A stretch of 64,000 nucleotides of DNA from Symbiodinium natans (taxonomy: Eukaryota; Sar; Dinophyceae; Suessiales; Symbiodiniaceae), in the NCBI GenBank assembly GCA_905221605.1, contig CAJNDS010002046.1, positions 177,501-241,500 on the forward strand, given 5' to 3'. The notes under the pieces are model-generated. The model worked only from the letters and a program-made list of their open reading frames with translations. It did no database searches and had not been told where the DNA came from. The translations under genes and the position numbers were made by a program. Below are positions 20,047-30,439 of the stretch, one piece after another. The first letter of the stretch is position 1. Each line of letters starts with the position of its first letter.

Positions 20047-20955
20047 GCCACCTTTATCTATCTTTCATGTCCCAAGGGCTCCAATGGTCCAATGCCGACG
20101 ATACGGAGCCTTCCCATGGTCTAAGAACAGACTTGTATTAGATCTCCAATGAACTTCCCTGACGTGGCTTTGGACGGCGCCCGGGCACATTTCTGAGAAC
20201 ACGTTCATGAACTATGTATGAACAGACGGCTCCAGCGGGCGCGCTGAATTCAAAGTCTGCTGAGCTGGAACTGAGGCACACTACCCGTCACTACCCACTC
20301 ACAATTGCACGCTGGCATCTAGATGCGTATAACTGAATCTGAATCTGCCATGTACTTGTCCCGGTGACCATGCCCGCAGGAATCTAGGATCTAGGCAGCC
20401 GTCACCGTTGGAGGCTTCGCCTGGGAAGATGCTTTCCCCACCCCAACGACCCACCGAAGACACTGCACCCAAAGGTAGCACACGCGGATGTCGCACACGT
20501 GAAACACTTGGGTTGTTCGAGTTGCACTGCAGGGACGTGGGCTAACCAACCCTTTAATTTCAGTGCTGTCAGTGCTGAGCGTGAGAAACCTAAAGCTCCA
20601 CGTGTTAAGTTCAACCAGAAACAACCGGCATGAGCTCACCGGTATTGGTTCCAGAGCTATCTTGCTGCATGGACAAGCCTGGTATTCTCAGTGGTTGGTG
20701 ACTAGAAAGAATGAGCATGTCGAGCCCTGCGAAATCCCAGATGCAAAAACAAGGAAACGCAGCGCAGCAACACGTCAGGAGTCTGAGCATTCTGCCGGCG
20801 ATGAGAGACACCTTGGGAAGATGCGGTTTCGGCAGAAAACACACCTTTGTTTAGCTCTGAAGCAGAATGCACAATCGTGTAAATTGTGAAAATGCTTTGA
20901 GAAACAGATCCGAGCTGCCCTCAACATCCCGCACAACATCCTTCAACTGTCTCAA

Positions 20956-22872
20956 CTAGCAGAACCCCCAAATCCAGAGATCATTCCTCTCCAGCTGAAG
21001 CTGAGGCTGAGGCTTGGAGTGATCCGCCTGGAAGTTCGAAAGGAACAGGTGCAACAATACGAGGTTTCCCGACGCTATTGGAACGGGCCCTGCTGTTCCC
21101 ACTTCCCACTCAGATCTTCGAAGGAAAGATGAACAGTGAAACCGATTGCAATGAATTGCAACATTCTTATTGCTTTGGTGTTGCCTGAGTCCCATGTCCC
21201 AAGTCTCAAGTCCAAGTTCGGGTCGCGATGCAATTGCCGGAAGCATACTGAACAGACTGGCAAACGAGTCTCGAAAGCAAGTCACCGTGGACGACCGCGC
21301 TTCATCAAAAGCTCGAGCCCAAAATGTGATGGCCATCCCCCGGCCATGAAAAAGGGCGAAAGGCCGAGAATACATGACATGAGTGTCAAGATTTTGGGGG
21401 TTGAAGGCCAATTTGAAGGCCACCGGGCATGCTAACGGCCCAAGGTTACACTGGCCTCAGCCGCCAGCTTCGCTTCCGTCAGTGTGGCCTGCGAGGCACT
21501 TGACGGGGCGGCGAACATGGGCCAAGTTGGATTAAGGACGCTAGATTCACCAGATTGGCTAAGCGCCGAAATGGCAACTGCAAGTTGCACGCCTTACCTT
21601 TTGAGGAGCCTCCAGTTGGTTTGACATCAATTTGTCATACCGATAAACTGCCCTCATACAACCCCAAACTGCAACCGCTGTGCCCCGCGCCATGGCCCGG
21701 ATCCGCTGCTGCTGCAACTCCTGGAGTTTCGGGGCACAGATGTCGCTTTGTGTTCCAAGATTTTGGGCTGGGACGTTGTAGGATGTCATAGGATGTTGTG
21801 GGGTGCATTAGTGATCCATGGATATTCAATTTTGCACGCTTGATTGCCACCGTTCTACACAAGCGCTTCCAAGGAGATGGGCCGGGGCACGGGTGCGTCG
21901 AATTCTATCTTCAAGTCTCGGCATCATCAAGAGTCTGAATGACCCCCTCCCCGCACTGTGACTTGAATGTATGCCTAAGGGCCTAAGACCTGGCTTCCGG
22001 GGCAGGAGCCGGCGTCGGGACAAGCTGAGCGAACTGGACGTCTCGGGCTCGCAGTTACCAGCAGAGTTTGAGGGGAAGGGCTGACCGAAACAACGATTTA
22101 ATCAATCTTTTCGGCCCCCCCCCCCCCCCCCCTGGTTCACAAAGAGAACTTGTACACCACAACGACACAAAGCTCCGAGGAGCTTTCGCGAAAAGTCCAA
22201 CAGCCCAAGATGTTCAGACCCAAAAAATCCAACAGCCCAAGACGTTTCCCCAGAAGCTTTAAAAGGTTGAAGGTCCACATGTAGATGTGCCTGATGCCTA
22301 CAATCCGAAGGTCTACACGCTACAAGTCCAGGAATCCCAAAACACTCTCAAGGTCCAAGACACCCAGGCCAAAAGTACAAAGGTACAAATGTCCAAAATG
22401 TTCAAGGCCAAAAACGTGCTTAAAAAGCTTCTCTTAACACTTGTACTTTTGTGCTCCTGGACGTTTGGGGAGGAAGGTTGGCTTGGGTCATTCGGCCGAT
22501 CCTAACACGTAACGAGGCCAAAGTAACCCCCATGCCTAAAACCTTTCGGCTCGGCTGGAAAAACACTGGTTTCATTGCTTTCCCCAACACATGCCAATTC
22601 ACGGTTCGGGAGGGAGTGGGAGTGGGAGTGGGAGTGGGAGTGGGAGTGGGAGTGGGGGCTGTGGAGCGGAGCAACGTGAGCTGGCGCTCTACTGACGCCA
22701 CACTGGTGCTTAAGGAGCTGTCGTGGGGGCCGCTTCATAACGAAGACATAAAGTTCAGAAAGATCATTGTTCGGCTGTTTGGGAACTTCCCGTATACAAA
22801 TACATGCAGAGCCCAAGCTCACGAGCACAAACCCTCCTCGTGCTTCCGCCGCAGCTGATCGCACAGCGCCAT
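20956..22872 (-). CDS. multi-exon gene, unknown function
   Basis: The first exon (22920-22833) contains GCCATGG; ATG at 22872 gives MALCDQLRRKHEE. It joins in phase to exons 22785-22697 (LSELYVFVMKRPPRQ), 22554-22447, 22047-21990, 21916-21859 (LKIEFDAPVPRPISLEAL), 21745-21598 (LQELQQQRIRAMARGTAVAV) and 21488-21452. The junction phases 1, 0, 0, 1, 2, 0 all match. Donors include GTTTGT, GTCAGT, GTACAA, GTCTTA, GTAGAA and GTAAGG; acceptors include tttttccag. A further exon starts at 21311 (FDEARSSTVTCFRDSFASL) and runs to about 21180. A possible terminal exon at 21027-20956 follows acceptor gaacttccag and ends in TAG. The product is basic, with a probable helical segment. I recognise no domain. 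Confidence 0.52.
22613..22660. repeat. GGGAGT hexanucleotide microsatellite
   Basis: About eight tandem copies of GGGAGT. It lies in the intron between exons 22785-22697 and 22554-22447 of the 20.9-22.9 kb gene. On the sense (minus) strand it is a pyrimidine tract (ACTCCC) shortly upstream of the acceptor, and could contribute to it. Confidence 0.9.
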
Positions 22873-22999
22873 GGCCTGGACAGGTTGCACCGGGATGGTT
22901 GAGATTTGTGGTAAACAGGGCTCAGGAATGGATCGGACTTGTGCTGCTTGCTTGCCTCGCTATTCCCCGAGTTACCCCACACCTCCGCCTGACCCCAAC

Positions 23000-24260
23000 G
23001 TTAACCCCAAAAAGCAGGCAAAGCCTGCAAACAGGCACTCATGTCACACTTGAATGAACCTTTAGTGAAAGACGAGCTCCAAGGCAAGCCTCATCGAGAA
23101 AATCAGCATACCTGGCCCGGTCAATTCAAGACTGCGCATCCTCAGATACTGCAGCGATACCTATTCGTAGTCTAACCTTCAAGGCTCCTTCCGGTCAAGA
23201 AGATCGTTTGTTGTTTGTATGGTTCATGGGAGTCAGTACCCTGAAGCCCTAGACGGCCCAGACTCGTCGCACCAGGCAAAGATTGTTCGCAGAGTCGCAA
23301 GATAACAGGCACTTTAGACCCCGAGATCCTCATAGTCAACCGCATGCTGCCTGGGTGTGACGGACGTGAGAAAGAAAGAACCCCCAGAAAGACTCATGAT
23401 ACAAAGGGAAAGCCGCGCTAAATCCTTGCTGTATCTGACGGGAAACTCTGCTGCTACATTCATATCCTGGAGACCAATGAAGCGTCTGTGATGAATGAAT
23501 CGCCCAAGAAGAGGAAAGTAAGCCTCATGCTTCGATGTACAGGTTCGGGACGGCCTTTAAACCACGAGCACAAGGGGTTTGCAACCCTCGTCGGTCTTGA
23601 TTCAGAAGTTTCAGAAGCACCCCAAATCCAAATGCGTTCAGGGCGCTTGGAGTAGCTAATGAGAGGTGGCGAGGCAGCCGCCGATATCCTCGACAGACGG
23701 CTACTGTTCAGATCTGTTCAGATGGCCCCTGCATGCCCCTACCAATGCTTGTGTTTCCGAGTGCCTGTGTGCGTGTGCGCGTCTTGGGATTGGGAGCGGA
23801 GCACAGCCAAAGCATCGTGCCTTTCAGACATTGTCTCACATCCAGAAGGCGACGAGCCCAACTTGCTTCTTCCTTTTTCTGAGTCTTGCTGCCGGTGCTA
23901 ATATGTGTTTGGCCATGGGCCACCCCCGCGCCCTGCAGGCCTCCCCGACTCTTTTTCGGCGCCCCCTTTTTTGAAGGGGCACCAAGAGCCTGGGGGGGAG
24001 CCCCAAAGGGGAAGGGGTGGCAATTTTGCTCGGAGCTCGGAGCTCGGAGCGCCGAGCTCCGAAAGCCAAATTATCGGGGAAGCGAATGCTAAAATGATTC
24101 TCCCCCTCTGTTTTCCGCTCCCGCACTCATTCGTGTTCGCGTCTTGAGGCCTTGCACACGGAGCGGGCGCCCTCAACAAAGAGAAGAGAGTTGGGGCCTG
24201 AAACGCGAATCTTGTGGGCTCTGCGAGTAGCAGGATCTCCCGGCTTGCTGCTTGCTCGAC
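23000..24260. other. no phase-supported gene
   Basis: Mostly intron-like. One candidate minus-strand exon lies at about 23800-23900, after acceptor catattag and before a GC donor (…RRLLDVRQCLK), but two frames are open. No repeats of note. Confidence 0.25.
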
Positions 24261-24264
24261 TTAC

Positions 24265-24319
24265 GCTCATCCAGGCCAGGCGCGATCTCTGGGTCTGGAG
24301 CTTCAAGTCCAGCGAGCGC
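24265..24319 (-). CDS. candidate exon with strong donor
   Basis: A 55-nt minus-strand exon follows acceptor gatgccctcag and ends at GTAAGT, the strongest donor consensus in this region. One frame reads ALAGLEAPDPEIAPGLDE (phase 0 in, 1 out); another frame is also open. Unknown protein. Further weak exon-like frames occur at about 24600-24770 (LETVELLQCLLQWLDVPA) and 25040-25165 (ATG-led MELYEAVAFSCGSQAAVLAT, ending at GTTTGG). Confidence 0.3.
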
Positions 24320-25787
24320 CTGAGGGCATCCGGCCGCCGGCCAAACATGTCTTTTACCCCTCCCCCCCCCCAAACCCATCTCTTTCCCACCAGTCACAAA
24401 GGAGCAAGTTTGAGGCAAAGTCTCATTCTCCTCCCCTCGAACAAAAACTCAATACGAGGCCACGCTGCGAGCCTTTGCATCTCGCCACAAGCAAGAAGCA
24501 CGACCTCGGAACCCCCCGCTATGTCTCAGAATTTTCAAAGCTCGGTTCAGCTCTCTGAAGGATTTGGGATGCGGGGGCTCATGATGGGCTCATGACACTT
24601 CGAACCGTTCGGGCTCTCCCAGTGCCACTTCAGACCCGCTTTCCTGGTCTTCTGAGCTTCGCCTGTGGTGTTTCGATGTTGCGTTTGTGTCTGGATCCTT
24701 TGAATGGATGTCGCTGGCACGTCTAACCATTGTAGCAGACACTGGAGCAACTCAACCGTTTCCAAAAGCTGGGTGCTCGGGCAGCAATCTCACGCATGGC
24801 TTCATGCAGTAGCCTCAAGCAAGAGCCACTTACAGTTGGACTTCCCGAACGAATGAGCTGACAACCCAAAGTTCCACGCCACCTTCAACGTGGCTCAATT
24901 TCAAGCACCGCTGGCGGCGAAACCCAGAGAAGACCTCGACAACATTCAAAACACTTCCCGAACCCCATCCGCTCGCATTTTCCAAATTTTCGGGTCCCAA
25001 ACAGGCCAGCTCAATCATTGTTGACTGTGAAAGTATCCAAAGTATCCAAAACCCTTGCCAAAAAGTCGCCAAACCTAGGCCCAGCAGCGTCGTCCCCGCA
25101 GCGTGCGTGGCGAGCACTGCAGCCTGGGAGCCACAACTAAATGCCACTGCTTCATACAGCTCCATGCCTAAAGGGCCTAAACGGGCCGAAAAGGGCCTAA
25201 AGTCGCTGGAAAGTCGAGGGTTATCGTTCTTCTTTTCCCCGTCGCTCAGAGATTTCGGGTCATATGACCGGTAGTTGAAGTTAACCACTATGGGCTGCGA
25301 AAAGCCGTTCAGTCTACCGTGTTCTGCGAGAGGACTCAGGGTAGTTGGTGGCAGCGAGGTATGAGAAGTGGGCAAAAGCAGTGCGCAGAACGGGAAAAAT
25401 CTGCCTTAAAAGCTCAGGTGGCCGAAAGATGGCTGCCAAGTTGCAAGCTTGCCATGCTTCTTGTGATTAGATTCGTCTCTGACCAGGCAGCCTGCAACCC
25501 TGACCAAATTCCAAAGGCTCGACTTCAATCAGTATCCCTGCATCGAAAGAACAGAACATAACAAAAACAGGAACGAGGCGATGACTCTCTGGGCCCCTCT
25601 AGGTCCCAGGCTCCCGCCGCCTCACGGCTCGATGCCTGAGCCGAAGCCCTGGGCGGTGCGAAGCTTTGAGCTTTATAAACGGTTCGTAAGAATTACGAAT
25701 TCTAGTCCGAATCGGTCACAATTATATCACTAATTATGTGTTTCATTTCTTGCAGGTTTCGCGGTTTCCGGGATGCCAGGTTTGGAG

Positions 25788-26112
25788 TCAAGCTGTGAAC
25801 ACAGTGCCACGCAGCTCCTCATGCTCTGAAACATGTGCGTGGTTGACAAGATGGTGAAGCCGCAAGGATGAGCTGCTCCGTCTGAAGACAAAGCGAAGTG
25901 GAAACCATGAAAACCGTGAACAGGTCACCTCACAATGCCTGGCCGAGAACGAGTGGCGGAAAGAAGCTTAGAAAGAAGTTAGCGGAACGAGGGCATCCGT
26001 CTGGACTGCAGACGGATGCTCACCTCACTGGAGATCCGGGCTTCTCCGCTGCATCCCGCAAGATCTCGTGGAGGTTGGCAAACCTGGCATTGTTGGGCCC
26101 TCTATCAAAAAG
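25788..26112 (-). CDS. last two exons of an unknown gene
   Basis: Exon 26112-26024 (GPNNARFANLHEILRDAAEK) ends in phase 2 at donor GTGAGC. Exon 25881-25788 follows a very good acceptor (ctttgtcttcag) and completes the codon, then reads LHHLVNHAHVSEHEELRG to TGA. Both lengths fit exactly (89 and 94 nt). The upstream part of the gene must lie beyond the CT microsatellite and the satellites at 26.2-28.1 kb; the exon at 28212-28291 is a candidate. No domain is recognised. Confidence 0.5.
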
Positions 26113-26200
26113 CTTTAAAGGCAGACCCGCAGACAGCATGAGAACAGTGCAAGTGAACAGAACTGCAGCTACACACCTACTCGTCCTCAGTCCTTTCCCT

Positions 26201-26201
<1 letters not shown>

Positions 26202-26242
<41 letters not shown>
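26202..26242. repeat. CT dinucleotide microsatellite
   Basis: Around 20 uninterrupted CT units on the plus strand (GA on the coding strand), immediately upstream of the exon at 26112-26024. Confidence 0.95.
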
Positions 26243-26244
<2 letters not shown>

Positions 26245-26309
26245 GGCGGAGTTTCTTTTTTTAAGGTGTGGCTTGGGCCTGACTTTTTTTTGAAGGTGTG
26301 GCTGGGCTT

Positions 26310-26680
26310 GGCTTGGCAACATTTTTGCAGAGGCTGCCAATGCTGTAACTAGCAGCATTTCTGCGTTGTCAGAAACTGCTACTGGTAATATTGTGAATAG
26401 CAGCAGTTTTTCGTTGTCAGAGGCTGCAAATATTGCAAATCTGCATTTCTGCGTTGTCAGAGGCTGCAAAAACTGTAAATGGCAGCTTTTTCAGAGGCTG
26501 CACATAATGTCAATTGCAGCAGTTCTGACTTTGCAGCAGCCGCAAATACCGTAAACATACTATACACCCGAGTGTACACAGCAGCATTTCTGAGTTTCAG
26601 ACGCTGCAAATACTGCAAAGAGCGGCATTTCTGAATTTTAAGTTCAGCGGCTGCAAATGCTGCAAATGCCAGCATCAAAC
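26310..26680. repeat. degenerate tandem repeat of about 60-70 bp
   Basis: Five to six diverged copies of a unit containing GCATTTCTGCGTTGTCAGA and GGCTGCAAATnnTGCAAAT. CAG/CTG-like and CTGCAAAT motifs recur. It has no coding signal in either strand. Confidence 0.75.
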
Positions 26681-26689
26681 GGAAGGGAA

Positions 26690-28095
26690 TCATATGCTTA
26701 GACGCAAGCTTGCGCGGTCTAAAAAAGCAGGGGGTTGGGGGCCGCAGCCCGCGCATTTGCAAACACAATGCTCGAACGATGGGTTTGGAAAGGATTCAGA
26801 TGGTTCACGGCTCACAAAAAGCGGGGGGCTGTGGGGGTCGCAACCATTTGCAAACAGAATGCTCGCGTGATGAGCTTGTAAACGATTCATATGGTGCTTG
26901 AGGCAAGCTTGCACGGCTAAAAACGCGGGGGGGGGGGGGGGGTCGGGGGTCGCAGCCCCATTTGCAAGCACAATGCTCGCCCGATGGGTTTGGGTCGTGT
27001 GCGCTTCGAAGCGATTTGAAAGAAATTCAGATGCTTTGAGGCAAGCTTTGCATGGCTTAAGAGATACGGCCTACATAAGCGGGGGGTTGCGGGGTGCGCA
27101 ATACGTAAGCGGGGGTTGAGGGGGGCGCAGCACCGCCATTTGTAAACACAAATGCTCGCCCGATTGGTTTGGAAGCGGGAATCATATGCTTTGACGCAAG
27201 CTTGCACGGCCCAAAAAAGCAGGGGGTTGGCCGCCTCATTTGCAAACACAATGCTCGCACGATGGGTTTGGAAAGGATTCTAATGGTGCGCACGGCTAAA
27301 AAAACCGGGGGGCTTGGGGGGTCACAACCATTTGCAAAAGAACGCTCGCACGATGGCTTTGGAAGGGGTTCATACGGTGTTTGAAGGAAGCTGGCACGCC
27401 TTAAAACGCACAGGGGGGGGGGGGTAAGATGGACACTTAAAGGCTATGCTGCACGTGCGTGCCTTGTAAACAAATACTTTACAAAGGAAACACCCGCAGA
27501 ATAGACGCAACGCACCCGCAGAATAGACGCAATGCACCCTTAGCATCAGCACACTGTGTCCTGGACGAGAAAGGCGCGGAGGGCGCGGAGGGCGCGGAGG
27601 GCGCGGAGGGCGCGGAGGGCGCGGAGGGCGCGGAGGGCGCGGAGGGCGCGGAGGGCGCGGAGGTGCGGAGCGCGCGGGCGGGAGCGCGGGGCGCGAGAGG
27701 CGGGCGGAGGGCGCGGAGGGCGCGGAGGCGCGGAGGGCGGAGGGCGCGAGGGCGCGGGGCGAGGCGTCTCGGAGGGTGCGGAGGGGCGTCCCTCACCCCA
27801 CTCAACGAATGTCACGCTCCCCCCCGTCCGTATGGTCCACGCCTGCCACCCCTCTCTCAGCAAAATGTTCCGGAAGAATCCAAGAAAACAAAGAGCACAC
27901 GCAGAATAGACGTTAAGCGTCCAAGGCACGGGGGGGGGGGGAGGGTTGGGGGGCTCGCACCCCCCCGCCCCCACCTCATTTGCCCATTTGCAAACACAAT
28001 GCTCGCTAGGTTTGGAAGGGAATCATATGCTTTGATGCAAGCAGCACGGCCTGAACAGCAGGGGGTTGGGGAAGTTGGGGCCTTGAAGTGGTTTG
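26690..28095. repeat. satellite-like array with G-tracts
   Basis: At least seven diverged copies of a unit of roughly 85-180 bp recur at about 26755, 26845, 26960, 27140, 27240, 27330 and 27985. Shared parts are TTTGCAAACACAATGCTCGC, GATGGGTTTGGAA, GAGGCAAGCTTGCACGG and a G-tract following AAAAAGC. The unit is interrupted by the 9-bp minisatellite at 27573. It probably lies in an intron on the minus strand, since exons of like orientation flank it. Confidence 0.8.
27573..27785. repeat. GC-rich 9-bp minisatellite (GGCGCGGAG)
   Basis: About ten perfect 9-bp units to about 27663, then degenerate GGCGGAGG-type copies to about 27785. It is strongly purine-rich on the plus strand and open in several frames on both strands, so the open frames there are not evidence of genes. 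Confidence 0.93.
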
Positions 28096-28211
28096 GATGG
28101 ATTCAGCTTTGAAACAAGCTTTGCACAAGCTTTGCACAACTTAAGAAATGGACCGGAGGACGACCCGGGCCAGAAGACCAGAGGACTAAAGGACGAGAGG
28201 ACAAGGTGCAC

Positions 28212-28291
28212 TTCGTGTATTCCTCTACCAAAACGAGCCTCTGCATGTCTGCATCCAGTACACGGAAGTACCGTCCCAAGGCGTCCTCCAC
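28212..28291 (-). CDS. single exon, unknown protein
   Basis: After AG (tgagcaaag) an 80-nt minus-strand exon reads VEDALGRYFRVLDADMQRLV then LVEEYT and ends in phase 2 at donor GTGCAC. The composition is strongly protein-like, mixed helical. It may belong to the same gene as the exons at 25.8-26.1 kb, with the satellites in the intron. The phases (2 out, 0 in) require at least one more exon in between. Confidence 0.38.
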
Positions 28292-29835
28292 CTTTGCTCA
28301 GGCAGTTTGGCCTTCAAGCAGATTCTAGCTGAGAATGCTAGCTGAACTGACTGCACAGAACAAGTGCCGACGAGCATTTGGTAGGGAATTCTAGACTGTC
28401 ACGGCCCGGCAACGCTGGTTGCATGCGTCAGGCTGCCTCAGAGTAGAGGATGGAGTCCCTGGTGTTGTTCCGCAGCTTTCGGAGCAGGCCTCTCACGCTG
28501 CGAGAGGAGGCCAGAGGCCCCCCAAACATGCCCAAATGTATTCAAAAAGAGGTATTCAAAAACACATTCTAAACACGCGAATCAAAACCCCCGAAGTTGC
28601 CAGAGACACAAGCGCCGCGACTCACACAGCCCATTGCAGCTGAGGTGCCGAGGACCACGACCCGGAAAGCAGGCATCTGGTCCATACCTCTCGGGCGTAG
28701 GGCGTGTACGTTTAGGAGTGAAGGCTGGCTGGCTTGCCTCTTTTGTTTCCTACGCTCGCACTGGGCTTCGCCATTTGTTGAAGAGATTCTGATCGAGCAA
28801 TTTCAAAAGTCAGGAGGTCGCAGGCCAAGGGTCCTCCTGCCCCTTCTGCCAGCCTGGCCTTGCTTCACTGCCGCCCCAAAATAAACCCAGGAACTATACC
28901 CCACCCCCCCAAGCCAAAACCCAACACCCTCAAACCTAATTACATTGATCCCGCTATGGCTCTGGGACCCCAGAACCTGTGTCCAAGCTCCAAAGCCATG
29001 GCCCCAAGCTCATCCCAAGCAGGGTGTGTACGGTGACGGTATTGGGCTTGGCTCCATGCTGCTGTGGAGATCTTTCTTTCGGTGCGCAAAGGCAGGGCTC
29101 TAAAGGCAAACAAAATCACACACTCCCCACGAGGATCTTTTCTTTGTCTCCCCCAACCAACCATTGGGCCCTGGCCGCTCAAAGTCTTCTGTCGGAGATC
29201 GAAGAAGATCTGCGCAAAATTGTAATGACTCGGGGTCAAGTACGGCGACAAAAAATCGGTTCGATGCACCGCTGCGGCTGCACCCTAAGTCGAAAGACAT
29301 CTGGCGTTGCAGCTAGGGCAGTTTCAGCAGCAATCTTTGAAACTTGAGCTGCGCCAGCAGAACTCCGCAGAACTCCGCAGAAGTACATCAAACAAGCCAA
29401 CCAACTCAACTCTGCATACCCGATTCAAGCACTCCTCTGGGCCGATCCTGCCTTGCCGACAGAAATCCCATCCTGTGAGCAAGAGCCGTTTGTGCAGCGG
29501 CTCAGTTGTCGATGACGTCGACTTACGACTCAACACCCAAACCGTCCCAACCCCTGAAGCTCTGGGTGCACACTGGGTGCACAAAGCAGCCTACTTCGAG
29601 GGGCCCGTCGCTCCGGGGCCCTGCGTTCTGGAGGCCCTGCCTCACTGTCCAAGTCTTCGAAATCTTCCTCCTCCTGGCAGCGCGTGGCTGCTTTGGTTTC
29701 TTGTGGGATCTCGATTTTTTGACGTTGGCTTTGGATTCTTTAGGTGCTCTCTCAGGCCTGAAACATACCCCAACTGACCTTCCCCAACATCTCCCTGAAT
29801 GGAAAATCGCCAGGCCCTTGAGGTTCCATCCAGAC

Positions 29836-29936
29836 CCCCCTGTGCCTCCTGGTAGTTCCTTTCCGCTTCATCGACGTCGGCATTGCAGAGCCGCATGTCC
29901 GTGTGGCAATTCCGAGGTTGTCGTGAGCTTTCAGGG
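29836..29936 (-). CDS. single exon, basic peptide
   Basis: Minus-strand exon after caag with two leading bases, reading LKAHDNLGIATRTCGSAMPT and then a Lys/Arg-rich end (MKRKGTTRRHRG), stopping at GTCTGG. The length (101 nt) fits phase 1 in, 0 out. A second frame is also open. Nearby weak exon-like frames occur at about 29030-29115 (after acceptor tgcctttag) and 29160-29290 (VAVLDPESLQFCADLLRS). Confidence 0.3.
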
Positions 29937-30118
29937 CTTGAGCGGTTTAGGGTGTTGGATGGTGCTGGGTGGTGCTGGGTGGTGCTGGGTGGTGACGGTG
30001 TTGGGTTTGAAGTGGGGCCCCATAGGCCCGCAGGGCTAACAAGGTTTTGAAGGCAGCAAGGTGGGAGGCGAGTACAGCCAACTTGACAGCAATTGACTTA
30101 TAGCAATGCCTGGGACAT

Positions 30119-30433
30119 TTGCCGAACATGGCCAGACATGGCCAGACTCTTCTAAGGATTCTAAGGCGGATCTCAAGTCTGAAGGGCACAACATTGATCG
30201 ATAAACAGTACGCTGAAAAAGAGCTACTGAAGAGCCTCAAGGTTTCAAGGCTGAGGAAAGCTTTGCGTCTGCGACAAAACAAGGCTTATGCTGCTTTTTG
30301 CGGCTCAGTTCAGGTTTTCGGTACCTCGGCCCATGTTATTTCTTTAATAATCACCCCGAAGCATTCTGCTGCAGCAAAAATGCTTGTACTGGTGGACCTG
30401 GCTGGCATTGTTGCGAGTTACCTTCCAAGCTAA
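30119..30433 (+). CDS. plus-strand open frame, doubtful
   Basis: 104-codon plus-strand frame with Lys/Leu-rich, then hydrophobic, C-terminal content. It is the only plus-strand frame outside repeats whose composition looks plausible. It has no splice or start context of note, and all other support in the window is on the minus strand, so it may be chance. Confidence 0.12.
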   Translation: MPNMARHGQTLLRILRRISSLKGTTLIDKQYAEKELLKSLKVSRLRKALRLRQNKAYAAFCGSVQVFGTSAHVISLIITPKHSAAAKMLVLVDLAGIVASYLPS

Positions 30434-30439
30434 CCTTGC

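Noticed and set aside
27556-27909. Arg/Ala-rich and Pro/Ala-rich open frames
   Set aside because: Created by the 9-bp GC-rich minisatellite.
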